Assembly: GCF_033958435.1 (NCBI RefSeq)
Contig: NC_134146.1
Coordinates: 53,711,501-53,775,500 of the forward strand
DNA from: Carettochelys insculpta
Taxonomy: Eukaryota; Chordata; Testudines; Carettochelyidae
Reading direction: 5' to 3'
Length of the DNA stretch: 64,000 nt
The notes beneath the pieces are model-generated. The model had not been told where the DNA came from and ran no database searches. It worked only from the letters and a program-made list of their open reading frames with translations. Within the stretch, counting starts at the first letter, position 1, and the number at the start of each line of letters is the position of its first letter. Positions 23,244 through 34,105 of this stretch are shown piece by piece. A program made the translations under genes and the position numbers.

Positions 23244-24490
23244 AGAAACAAAGATTGCTCACATGGTAATGACTGGCGATCTTAAAGATGTTCTGTCACT
23301 GTGTAGTGCACTGTCCACCCTCCTTTCTTTCTGCCTCACATCCCATTCTTTGGACTTCTGAATTTTTTGTTGTACCAATTATTGTTTGTTATTTTTAGGA
23401 ATTCACTCCATTTGTCTTAAAACGTCCAATTGGTTCTTAGCAATTACCATTCAGAGCGCACATTTATGTTAAGTTTTTGGAAGTAGTTCATGATTAAATG
23501 CTTAAAAAAGTGTTATAAACCAGCTTCTGATTTTCCTATAAATCATCTTGTTTTTTAAAAAGTTTTCTTTTGTCTACTTTCCACGTAAGCATGTATCTCT
23601 TTCCTGCTCCTAAACTCAAGTAATATTTAAAACTAAATTGCAGATTGACGTAGCCCACATAAATATCTGTGAATATCTTTCATTTTCATTTAAAAACTGA
23701 AATTACTTTTGTTATTGAATTAGAGAATAATCCTTCGAAAATTGCAAGGTAGAAAGATAACACCTAAAAATGGTATGCATGATGCATTCATTTTTGAGTA
23801 ATATTAAGGACAATTTTAAGCAGACTTTTTACACAAATCTTACTAAATACTGCAATCTTTTTCCCCTTTGAAGTTATGATAGATAAAAATACAATAGTAG
23901 AAAACACTTTTTAGTCATTCAATAGCTATGTGGCAGTATCTGAACTTGTAGTGTGCAGGCATTTTTAAAGATGAATACCTTGATCTGTAGGATTGTTTTT
24001 AATTTTTAAGAAAATATATACTAGATAATTTTTATTACTGTATATTTGTCATGGATTTTATATCAAATATTGTAAGAGGAAAAGATTTTCCTATCAATGT
24101 GTATGTTCCATGTGACTACATTTCTGTACTGGTCTGCAAAACAGAGCATTTCACTTCTGTTAAGTTTGGCTAGAAAGGCAGTTGGTCTTACGTTTGTTGT
24201 TGCTCTGCGTCTGATACATCATATTTGAGTGCCAGAGGAGTCTCATTGTTTTGTGTAACATATCTTTATTTGTATGCACCAGTGTGCAGAGGCCAGAGGA
24301 AGCGATATAAAGATGTACTGAAGACATTGTATAGAGAGAGTGATTTTTCAATTGCGGTCCTTTCCTCATAAGCAGCTTTTAGCTTTTCTCTCATTTGCTG
24401 TAATCAACAAATGAATTTTATTGATTGTAGCAGCAATCACTGCTTCTGTTAGTCAAAACAGTCTGCATCAGAATGGAGGTTAGGAGAGTT
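23239..24490 (+). other. tail of RTE host copy, then AT-rich intron
   Basis: The first 100 bases probably finish the disrupted RTE copy. From about 23360 the sequence is AT-rich and apparently unique. No genes or clear repeats are seen. Confidence 0.5.
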
Positions 24491-24506
24491 CAAGTATATT
24501 GAGTAT

Positions 24507-24651
24507 TGGAGGGGTAGCCGTGTTAGTCTGGATCTGTAACAGCAACGAAGGGTCCTGTGGCACCTTATAGACTAACAGAAAAGTTTTGAGCATGAGAAAG
24601 CTCATGCTCAAAACTTTTCTGTTAGTCTATAAGGTGCCACAGGACCCTTTG
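24507..24651 (+). mobile_element. fold-back CryI-like SINE with 16-bp TSD
   Basis: It starts with the tRNA-related head (GGGTAGCCGTGTTAGTCTG) and runs to GAGCATGAGAAAG. It then reverses, and the second half is the complement of the first from CTCATGCTCAAAAC to GGTGCCACAGGACCCTTTG. It is flanked by identical 16-mers CAAGTATATTGAGTAT at 24491-24506 and 24652-24667. The RNA would form a long hairpin. Confidence 0.92.
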
Positions 24652-24926
24652 CAAGTATATTGAGTATGCAGTTGTGTTAGCCACTTCCAGCAGCTACCAT
24701 TAGTACCAATCTAATAGTGCAGTGAGACGTCCTCAGAGACTAGGAAATAGAATATCTGTAAGACTGATAATGTTTTGAAAATGATAGTATATGCAGTGGA
24801 AAGGGAGGGTGATTTTTGGGGTGGGGTTGCAATAGGAAGCAGTTGATACTTTCATCTAGAACAGAATGTCACTTAAACTTTGTGCAGAAATACAACCTAA
24901 TCTAGCCTAGAAATTATTTACATGTA

Positions 24927-25702
24927 CAGTAGTCCCTCGACTTATGCGAGGGTTGCGCTCCCACGCACTCTTGCATAACTCCAATTTCATGTGAGTTGCG
25001 GGGGGCAGTTTTTTTTCCCTGGTAGAATGCATGTTCTGTAGCCAGGGAAGCAGCAGGAGCATGTGGAGGTCCTTTTGGAAGGTAAGTCCTGGGGTTTGGT
25101 TGCCAGGGGGAGGGGAGGGGGGCAGTTAGGGAGGGTTAACACTGGTGATGAGCTGGGGCTGTCGGTGGGGAGGAGGGTTAAGCTTGGGGTGGGTTAGAGC
25201 TGCAGGGAGGGCGGGGGGGTGGAGTTAAGCTGGAGCCATGTGCATGGTGAGGAGGGGAGCCAGAGCTGTGCAGGGGAGGTTTGAACCACAGCGGGCTGAG
25301 CCAGAGCCATGCCGGGGGTGGTGAGCCGAAGCCATGCTTGGGCGTTTGAACCGGGGCAGAGGGATTTGAACTGGAAAAGGGGTGGGGGGGTTGAGCCAGA
25401 ACTGTGTGTGGGGGTGGTGAGCTGGAGCTGTATGCAGGTGGTGAGCTGGGTTGTGGGGGTAGTTGAGGTGGGGGAGTTGAGCCAGAGCCACGTGCGGGGG
25501 GCAGTGAGCCATGCCATGGAGGGGAAGTTGGGGGTTGTACCAGGGTGGGGGTGGTGAGCCAGGCTGCAGGGGGTTTGAACCGGGGCCATGTGGGCTGGGG
25601 GAGGTGAGCCAGGGCCGAGTGGAGAGAGATTTTGAGTCACGCTTAACTCATATTAATGCAAGTTAAGCACAACTTGAAATCGCGTGTTTCAGGGATTTAC
25701 TG
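24927..25702. mobile_element. Tigger/mariner-like MITE with TA TSD
   Basis: Termini are CAGTAGTCCCTCGACTTATG and the inverse CAGGGATTTACTG, flanked on both sides by TA (24925-24926 and 25703-25704). The interior is G-rich and low in complexity (GAGCC, GGGGTGG words). This is the best preserved copy of the family also present at 1239, 19140 and 58555. Pro-rich complement frames are not genes. Confidence 0.85.
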
Positions 25703-25704
25703 TA

Positions 25705-26224
25705 ATCAAATTTGATATATGATGTGAGCCAGAAGTGGTCTAATAGGTTGAGTAAAGGGACTGAATGTCAGAAACTCTCCGATTCCATTCCTAGTTGTGT
25801 TTTTTTTTTTTATTTGCTGTGTGGTTTTTGTCTAAATGTTTAATCTTGGAGTATGTTTTCCCAATCTGAAAATGAGAATACAGTGTGTAGAGCCCCGCAA
25901 ATCTGTGGAGCTTTGCTATATATCCACAGGTTTCTGCACCTGCACAGTTCACCCCAGTGGTCACAAACTTTTGTTCTAGATCTCTGATGTCCAACCAATT
26001 CTGAAGCAGTAGCCATCATATTACTGCTATATCGAGCTAGTCACATTATTCTGAGAATATATTTATTGTTCAAGCCAGCTAGCCATACTCAACTGGCCAA
26101 ATAGCAACATGTGGCTAATGGCTAGCATGTTGGACATTAAAATTGTAAGTGAAAGTATCAATTATTTCCTCCTTATCAGTATGCTTCATGGTTAACATCT
26201 GTGTTTGGGACCATGGCTACTGTA
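25705..26224. other. intron, nothing seen
   Basis: AT-rich sequence with a T-tract at 25799-25811. No gene or repeat terminus is recognised. Confidence 0.5.
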
Positions 26225-26955
26225 CTCCATTGGGACCATCTCAGTTTTCACTGGACCCTTCACCGTAGCCTTATTGGGGCCTCAGGAACTCATGCCGTGC
26301 AATATTGCGAATCTTTCAGTCTGATTGGAAATCCAAACAGCGCCCTCATCACAGAGAGCATCCTGAACCAATGAGCCAATGGAGAAAGAAAGAGTCAGAT
26401 ATGAGAAAACCACCAGCCCTGACAGTGTTTTCCTCCTCCTCCTCTTCAGAAGAGGCAGTCACGCTGGGCTCCCTTTTGTCATCTGGTGACTTTTGCCAGT
26501 TTCAACACTTGCTAAAGAGGATTACAGACACACTTCACATCCCTCTGTGAGAGGTGAGGGACACTCCTTAAACTCCTGGAGATTCTCCTGTGTGTGGGGC
26601 CCAGTAAAATGACACTGACTGGCAATGAGACCATTTTAGAACCAACTGCAATGAGCTGGCAAACTGCATATGCCTCCCACCAGAAAGAATGGTGAAGAGA
26701 TATTTATGTCAACTTAAGGAACAGAATTTTTATTTACACACCCTGTTGTCAATACATAGTAGTTCAAGCTGTCACAGAAAGAGGCAGACAACATCATACT
26801 AAATCCATTCCTTTGGATAAAAAAGCTACAAACTTAGCCTCTATGGGAACAAAGCTTATACAGTACTTCCACCAGCTTACAATTGTTCCTACAGACCACC
26901 AACTGCAGAATTGGGCTGATCAGCCATCAGCAGACTCACAAATAGGAGGGTGACA
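26225..26955 (+). mobile_element. DIRS-like gag remnant
   Basis: The + strand reads a decayed DIRS gag: a serine-rich block followed by SSGDFCQFQHLLKRITDTLH, then IPLE-like residues, PPERMVKRYLCQLKEQNFYL, a SIHSSSSCHRKRQT segment and a LYGNKAYTVL-like segment. The order matches turtle DIRS gags (FQ-LL-R--- L-IPLEEVQ, KRYYVPAKG-FL, FGRKVYSS). Stops are frequent. Confidence 0.65.
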
Positions 26956-28320
26956 TAGAATCATAGGGCTGGAAGGGATCTTAGGAGGTCATCTACTCCA
27001 ACCACCTGTTTCAAGCAGGATCAACCCCACTAAGTCATCCCAGGCAGGACCTTGTCAAGCCAGGACTTAAAAGCATTGAGGGATGGAGAATCCACCACCT
27101 CTCTAGGCAGTGCATTCCAGTGCTTCACCATCGTCCTTGTGAAGTAGTTTTTCCTAATATCTAACTATACCTCTCCCTCTTCAACTTCAGACCATTACTC
27201 TTTGTTCTGCCATCTGACACCACTGAGAACAGTTTCTCACCCTCTTCTTTTAGAGCTCCCCTTCAGGAATTTGAAGGCTTCTCTTCTGTAAACTAAACAA
27301 GCCCAAATTCTCAGCCTGTCCTCATAGGTCTTGTGCTCCAGCCCCTTAATCATTTTTGTTGCCCTCCACTGAACCCACTCCAGCACATCCACATCCTTTC
27401 TATACTGGGGGGCCCAAAACTGGACACGATACTCCAGATGTGGCCTCACCAGTGCTGAATAGAGAGAAACAACTGCTACTCTAGATCTGCTAGAAATGCT
27501 CCTCCTAATGCACCCTAATATCCCATTAGCCTTCTCGGCTACAAGAGCACACTGTTTACTCATACCCAGCCTTTCATCCACCATAACTCCTAGGTCCCTT
27601 TCTGTCGTACTGTTGCTGAGCCAGTCAGTCCCCAGCCTATAAAAGTGCTTGGGATTCTTTTGCCCCAGGTGCAGGACTCTACACTTCTCCTTGTTGAACT
27701 GCATCAGATTTCTTTTGGCCCAGTCCTCCAATTTATCCCGGTCTGTCTGGATTTTCTCTCTACCCTCCAATGTTTATACCTCTCCCCCTAGTTTTGTGTC
27801 ATCTGCAAACTTCCTGAGGGTGCAATCCAGTCCCTCATCCAGGCCATTAATAAAGATATGGAACAACACCAGCTCCAGAACCAAGCCTTGTGGCACTCTG
27901 CTTGAAACCGACTGCAATCCGGATATTGAGCCATTGACCACTATGCTTTGGGCCCAACCGTTAAGCCAGCTTTCTATCCATCTTGTAGTCCAAGGAGCCA
28001 ATCCGTATTTCCTTAACTTACGGACAAGAATGTTGTGAGAGACTGTATCAAAAGCTTTGCTGAAGTCAAGGTATATCATATCCACTGACTTCCCCATGTC
28101 CACAGAGCTTGTTAACTTGTCATAGAAGCTAGTCTGATTGGTCAGGCAGGACTTGTCCCTGATGAATCCATGTTGGCTACTTTTGATCACATTCCCCTCT
28201 TCCAAGTCCTCCAACATGGATTCCTTGAGCTTCCCTTCCATTATTTTCCCAGGTACTGAGGTAAGGCTGACCGGTCTATAGTACCCTGGATTGTCCTCCT
28301 TTGCTTTTTTTTATAGACGG

Positions 28321-28903
28321 TGTGACAGAATGCCTTGTCAACCCCTGTGGGTCCCTGCGCTTCCTGGAGGTTTTCTCTGTTGTGCCTCAGACACTCACGG
28401 AGACCCCTTATCTGCCCAGGCCTCATCATAGGCACGTCCCAACTGGGGCAGATAAAGCTAGTTCCCCTGCAGGCCCATGCCTGTTCTAGTGGAGTAACCC
28501 TCTTGGGGAAGGGTGGGGGGAGTCCAGACCCGCCCTCTACCCTGGACTCTTGCCCAGGGTCACTGCAAGGTCAAGAGGCTGCTGGCGGGGCCTTCACCCC
28601 TACCCCAATGTAGTAACCTCACCCTGGGCCACTTCACCCACCACTTCCTTGTGGTGCCTCTTGATCTTGCTCCTCGGTGTGCCTTCCAAAACCTTCCCCC
28701 CTGCAACCAGCTGGGGGAAACCTTTTATAGGGAGTGCAGGGCCTCTGCTGTCCAATGACTGCTGATTAGACTCAGCTGTGGCTAATGGTTAATGAGGCCC
28801 CATGCTGTCTGCCTTAATTGGGAAACAGGAAAGCATTCCCCCACAAACCAATATACCTGCCTTCTTGTAGAATTCTGTAGCCCCCAGGCAGCGGTCTGTC
28901 ACA
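28321..28903. mobile_element. LTR-like or TIR element TGTGACA...TGTCACA
   Basis: Termini are TGTGACAGA and the inverse TCTGTCACA; CR1 resumes exactly on both sides. ACGG precedes it and ATGG follows, consistent with a 4-bp duplication with one change. TG...CA ends and a 583-bp size fit a solo LTR, but short inverted termini also fit a DNA transposon. The interior is non-coding. Confidence 0.6.
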
Positions 28904-30154
28904 ATGGGCACTATGTTTGCCTTCTTCCAGTCATCCAGGATCTCTCCCACTCTCCAAGACTCTTCAGAGATAATGGCCAAAGGTTCAGCAATGACATCTG
29001 CCAGTTCCCTCAGTAACCTCGAGTGCATTAAATCCAGACCCATGGATTTATGTGCATCTAGGTTTTCTAGATAGCTCAGAACTTGTTCCTTCCCCCCAAG
29101 ATCACTGTCTTCCACCTTCCCATTCTGCGTGGTCTAGGACCGTCTTGTGGGAGTTGACTTTGTCCGTGAAGACTGAGGCAAAAAAAAACTTTGAGTACTT
29201 CAGCTTTTCTTACATCATCTGTCACTAGGTTACCTCTCTGATCCAATAATGGCCTCACACCTTCTCTGATAACCCATTTGTTGTTAACATGCCTGAAGAA
29301 ACCCTTTTTGTTACTTTTCACATCCCTTGACAGCTGCAGTTCCAATTGTGCTTTTGCTTTCTCGATTACCACCCAGCATTCTCAGCCGTATGTTTATACT
29401 CCCCCTTAGTCAGCTGTCCACATTTATATTTCTTTTACGCATCCTTTTAGAGTTTAAGCCACCTGAGGATTTCCCTGTTAAGCCAAGCTGGTTGCCTGCT
29501 ATGTTTGCATTTCTTACTATGCAGCGGGATGGTTTGTTCCTGTGCCTTCAGTAAGACGACTTTAAAATACTGCCAGTTCTCCTGAACTCTTCCCCTTCAT
29601 CTTCATTTTCCAAGGGATCCTGCTCATCAGTTCTCTCAGGGAGTTGAAGTCTGCTCTTTTGAAATCAAGGGTCTGTATGTTACTGGTCACCCTTCTTCCT
29701 TTTGTCCAGATCCTAACAGGTATGATCTCATGGTTACTGCAGCCAAGATTTCCACCCATTTCTGTTTCTCCTACTAGTTCTTCCCTGTTTGTGAGCAGCA
29801 GGTCAAGTTGCGCACAGCCCTTGGTCGGTTCTTCAGGACTTGTATCAAGAAGTTATCCCCAGTATTCTCCAAAAACTCCCCTGATTGTCTGTGTGCTGAT
29901 GTATTGGTCTCCCAACAAATATCAGGATGATTAAAGTGTCCCATGAGAACCAGGGCCTGTCATTTGGAAGATTCACTTAGCTGCCTGAAGAAATCCTAAT
30001 CTACCTCATCTCCCTGGTCTGGCGTTCTATAGCAGACACCAACTAGAAAATCACCTCTTTTACTTCTGTCTCTAAGCTTAACCCAAAGAAATTCAACTGG
30101 TTTTTCTCCCTCCTTATACTGGAGCTCTGAGCAATCACACTGCTCCCTCACATA

Positions 30155-30863
30155 AGCTGCGTCTACGCGTGCCGGCTACTTCGAAGTAGCTGCACCAACT
30201 TCGAAATAGTGCCCACCACGTCCACACGTGGCGAGCGCTATTTCGAAGTTGAAATCAACATAAGGCGGCGAGACGTCGAAGTCGCTATCCTCATGAGGAG
30301 ATGGGAATAGTGCCCTACTTCGACGTTGAACATCGAAGTAGGGACCATGTAGCCAATCCGCGTCCCACAACATCGAAATAGCGGGGTCCGCCATGGCGGC
30401 CATCAGCTGAGGGGTTGAGAGACGCTCTCTCAAGCCCCTGCGGGGCTATATGGTCATCGTGTGCAGCAGCCCGTAGCCCAGGGCATCTGGCTGCTGCTGC
30501 TGCAGCTGGGGATCCATGCTGCATGCACAGGGTCTGCAACCAGTTGTCGGCTCTGTGGATCTTGTGCTGTTTAGTGCAAGTGTGTCTGGGAGGGGCCCTT
30601 TAAGGGAGCAGCTTGCCGTTGAGTCTGCCCTGTGACCCTGTCTGCAGCTGTTTCTGGCACCCTTATTTTGATGCGGGCCACTTTGGTGTGTAGACGCTCC
30701 CCTGCAGCGCCTACTTCAATGTAGTGCTGCCCAACGTCGACATTGAACGTCGACGGCACCGGCCCTGGAGGACGTGTAGACGTTATTCATCAAAATAGCT
30801 CATTTCGATGTCGCTACATCCAAATAAGCTATTTCGATGTAGCATTCACGTGTAGAAGTAGCT
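30155..30863. mobile_element. TTCGAA-rich MITE, copy 1
   Basis: Termini are AGCTGCGTCTACGCGTG and the inverse of AGCTACTTCTACACGTG, with ATA on both sides. The interior has many palindromic TTCGAA and CTTCGACG words and a GGTCTGCAACCAGTTGTC block shared with copy 2 at 52282-52971. It interrupts CR1 between ACATA and TAGAGTGCAG. Harbinger-like classification is a guess from the 3-bp duplication. Confidence 0.75.
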
Positions 30864-31214
30864 ATAGAGTGCAGCTCTTCCTTCTCTTCTCCCATCTGTC
30901 CTTCCTAAACAGTTATAACCTTCCATGACTGTGGTCCAGTTATGCGAATTGTCCCACCAAGTCTTCATTATTCCAAGCACCTCATACTTGTGTGACTGTG
31001 GCAGGGCCTCTAATTCTTCCTGTTTGTTCCCTAGGCTTCTGGCATTAGTGTATAAGCATCTTAGAGAAGGGGCTGATTGGTCCACTTTCTCTTCTTCACC
31101 CAGGAATCCTGCTTGATTGTTCCCTCCTTCTTCCTCACTTACCCTAGGGCTTGTCACCGTCCCCCGACGAACCTAGTTTAAAGCCGGGGATGAGTGTACA
31201 TCCTTTTGTGAGGG

Positions 31215-32235
31215 GGCAATCAAATCTGCACACAATATTCAAGGAAATATTCTATTTCATCTTTTCTTATCTATTCCTTTCTTAATTATTCCCAATATGT
31301 TAGTGTTTTTAACTGCCCCTGCACACTCTTGACAGTTGTGTGAAAACTTCCACTCAGTGACTCCAATACCTCTCGAGTGCGAACAATTAATTTAGATTCC
31401 ATCATTTAATATGATATTCAGGATTGTTTTCCAGTGTGTGTTACTTTGTATTTATCAATATTGAAATTAATCTGTGATTTTTGTTGTCCACTCACTCCTT
31501 CTGTAACACAGCTTTGTAACTCTTCACAGTTCACTTTAGACATAACTGTCTGAGCAGCTTTGTATCTGCAGATTTTGCTTCCTTGCTGTTAATTCCTATT
31601 TCCAGATCATTTATGAATGTTAAATAATACTGGTCCTCCTTTAGACCCCCTGAGACCTCACTATTTACCTCTCTTTGTTCTGAGAACTGGCAATTTATTC
31701 CTACCTTTGTTTCCTATCTTTTTAACTATCTGCTGATCTTTGAGAGAACCTTCTTTCTTATCAATGACAGCTTACTTTGCTAAAAAGCCTTTAGTGAGGG
31801 ACCTTGATAAAACTTTCTGAAAATCTATATGCACTGGATCCCCCTTGTCCATGTTCTTGTTGGTCTGCTTAGAGAACTTTAGGAGACTGGTAAGTTATGA
31901 TTTCGCTTTACAAAAGACATGTTAACTTTCCTAAGAAGTCATGTTCATGTAAGTATCTCACAATTCTGTTCTTTGATATCATTTCACTCATTTTGCCTGG
32001 TACTGAAGTTAGGCTTACTGGCCTGTAATTGTCGGGATCATCTCTGGATCCTTATTTTAAAATGGGCATCAAATTGTCTGTCATCCAGTTATCTGATACA
32101 GAAGTTCATTTAAATGATAGTTACATATTGCAGTTAGCAGTTCTGCTAGGTCAGATTTGAGGTCCTTCTTATAGACAGGTGGCCAAAAAAGATCATTCCT
32201 GTCTTTGCTGATCCCTATGATTTCCAAGTCTTGCT
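31215..32235 (-). mobile_element. old CR1-like LINE fragment
   Basis: The minus strand has decayed CR1 RT and flanking blocks. The + strand shows GGTACTGAAGTTAGGCTTAC, the ancient version of the PGKI segment, and a degenerate motif A region near 31800. It is much more diverged than the adjacent young copy. Confidence 0.6.
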
Positions 32236-32494
32236 ACCTAAAAAAATTGTTTGTAGTTATAGTTAAGCAAACTGATTTATGTATGTGAGGAGGTGGTATG
32301 GGAACCTTGCCTTAATCTGTTTAGCTTCTGTAATGGCATGCTATCCTAAACCTGAGATATTTTAAATAATCTATGAGAATGAAGAGATACGTACGTTCGT
32401 TTTTAAAACAAACCTCTGTAATACTCTAGTTTACATTTGTGTGGGTGCAGTTACATTTTCTAATCACGGAAACCCTTGTATCTTTTATTTCAAG

Positions 32495-32621
32495 CTTATT
32501 CACAGCCAGTGGATAACCATATCAGTCCAGCTGCCTACCTGGGACAATCTTTGCTACCATCATCACCAGGAAGGTATTCCCCAGTTCCCAAGGAAATGGT
32601 TGGAGATGATGAGATTACCAG
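32495..32621 (+). CDS. DLG1: DLG1 coding exon: PDZ2-PDZ3 linker
   Basis: This 127-bp exon encodes the linker between PDZ2 and PDZ3 of DLG1. Its first two bases (CT) complete a serine codon begun in the exon at 4336-4480. The frame then reads [17 protein letters not shown], a serine/proline-rich stretch with [13 protein letters not shown], and DDEIT, and it ends with AG, two bases of an arginine codon. The acceptor is a T-rich tract ending TTTCAAG and the donor is GTAAGG at 32622. The order QPVDNH, RYSP, GDDEITR matches the DLG1 linker and not the longer linkers of DLG2 or DLG3. Because the exon is short and phase-shifted, it does not appear as a long open frame. A SINE lies only about 14 bp downstream of the donor. 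Confidence 0.95.
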
Positions 32622-32635
32622 GTAAGGAGTGAGGA

Positions 32636-32733
32636 AAAACAAGCAGTCCTGTAGCACCTGAAAGACTAATAAATTTATTTGTTAGGTAATGAGCTTTTGT
32701 GGGAAAGACCCACTTTTCCAGATTTTCAGATTT
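32636..32733 (+). mobile_element. CryI-like SINE 14 bp after DLG1 donor
   Basis: It contains ACAAGCAGTCCTGTAGCACC, GAAAGACTAATAAATTTATT and GAGCTTTTGTGGGAAAGACC. A possible duplication is TAAGGAGTGAGGA (32623-32635), which overlaps the donor, against TAAGGTGAGGA (32734-32744) with two bases missing. The head is truncated. Confidence 0.75.
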
Positions 32734-32744
32734 TAAGGTGAGGA

Positions 32745-34105
32745 GTGGCTAGTCCAAATGAAACTGATAAATTGAGATGAGTTAAAGTTAAGCAAGTTAA
32801 CATTCTGTGTGTAACTGATAAAAGTATCAGTGTGTGCTGTTTCTAGAAATCATTATAAATCTAAAAATATTTTAATACTAGCGATTATTTCCATAAGACT
32901 TAAAAACTGTTTTGCTGATTTATTCCAATTGTGCTCATCCATGCTAATATGGTTATAACCATACAAATTGTATTCAGTGTAGAGTGTATAAGGTCTCCTG
33001 TTCCAAAACTGGATCAGATACTTTGGCCGCTTAGTATATGGAATTAAGGTAGCACTGCTTTTAATTTGCTCTGCTCCTCTGCTGGCAAGTTTTCTGAAGT
33101 AGTTCAGGATTTCATGGCCATCATGACAACTATGGTCTTATCCCAGATAAGAAGCAGCTAGATTCAGACAACTGGCCACACTTAAGTCTTGGGTTTTGGA
33201 TTGAAACTTGAGTTTCAGTGGTTGATTGGTTGATTATGTTACCAGAGCAACTGGGATTACATTTTTCATAGAATTATTGTTCCTTCCTGTGGTTTCAGAC
33301 TGGGGCTTATCTCTCCTGAGGGGGTGAAGGTGCTGTTCTATTGGTCTACCATCAATGGTCACCTGTTCTGTTCATTGCAGTGGAGCACCTGACATTGGCC
33401 ACTATTACGAGACAAGACAATGAGCTAGATGGACCTAGTAAGGTCATTCTTATTAATGAGATCAGAAACGACCTGAAGGGCTCTGAGTTTGAATCTTATT
33501 CCAGTAAAACAGCTTTTCTCAAATGTGGCCATCAGAGGCTTTTCTTATGGCCACAGCCTCCTGGGAAAGAGGCTCTCCTGCATCTCCTTCCCCCTCTGAT
33601 ATCACCAGGACTAGTTGCGCTTTATACCTCTCTGGAGCCACAAATGTAAGAATAGCAGATAGCTGGTTTGGGTTTCCACATTCCCAGAAGCCATGGGTCT
33701 CAGGCTTCTGGCTTCAGTTCTAAGATGGCTGGCTCTGGACATTCAAGAGCAGCTCTGACTACAGGCTAGCCACCCTGTCCATCACCTTTGGCCTGTGCTG
33801 CCTCCTTACTGGCTTACCCATCCAAGGTTCAATTTGTCCCCCATCTTGACAGCACTGAGTAAAGGCAGGCCTAAACTAGACCTGAAAGTCTATCTTACAT
33901 AAGCAATTCCAGATATGATGATTGTGTACCTGTAATCAACATATATAAGGTCAATTTATCATGCTGTCTACATAAAGGGAGGTGGATGGGAGAAACTCTC
34001 TGATCAACCTCGCTGACTCTTTGTGAGAATGAGGAGTATCAGGGTCAACTGTTGATCCATGATGGTTCAATTTAGAATGTACCTGCTAGGTGTGTTAAAT
34101 CAAAT
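32745..34105. other. intron with one weak repeat
   Basis: Mostly unclassified. At about 33260-33470 the words CACTATTACGAGACAAGACA and GAGCTAGATGGACCTAGTA resemble a widespread reptile repeat tail, but I cannot name it. No coding exon is seen. Confidence 0.4.

Larger units (their letters stand above)
26956..31195 (-). mobile_element. near full-length CR1 LINE with two insertions
   Basis: Read on the minus strand, the copy starts near 31190 (a CTTTAAACTAGG-type 5' block) and runs through EN (LRCLYTNARSLGNKQEELEA, WWDNSHNW), the linker (TLDFKRADFNSLRELMSRIP) and RT (motif [15 protein letters not shown], motif C KFADDTKLGGE, ERDLGVMVDERLGMSKQCAL). It ends with the ATTCTATG-type 3' terminus at 26956. 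Frameshifts break it. It is interrupted by an LTR-like element (28321-28903) and a MITE (30155-30863). Removing these leaves about 2.9 kb of CR1. Confidence 0.9.

Noticed and set aside
24507..24560. Functional tRNA gene
   Set aside because: The tRNA-like head belongs to a SINE with flanking duplications; no cloverleaf with an anticodon arm is complete.
25194..25640. Pro/Ser-rich open frames on the minus strand
   Set aside because: They lie wholly inside the Tigger-like MITE at 24927-25702 and reflect its biased composition. Similar frames occur in the related copies at 19140 and 58555.
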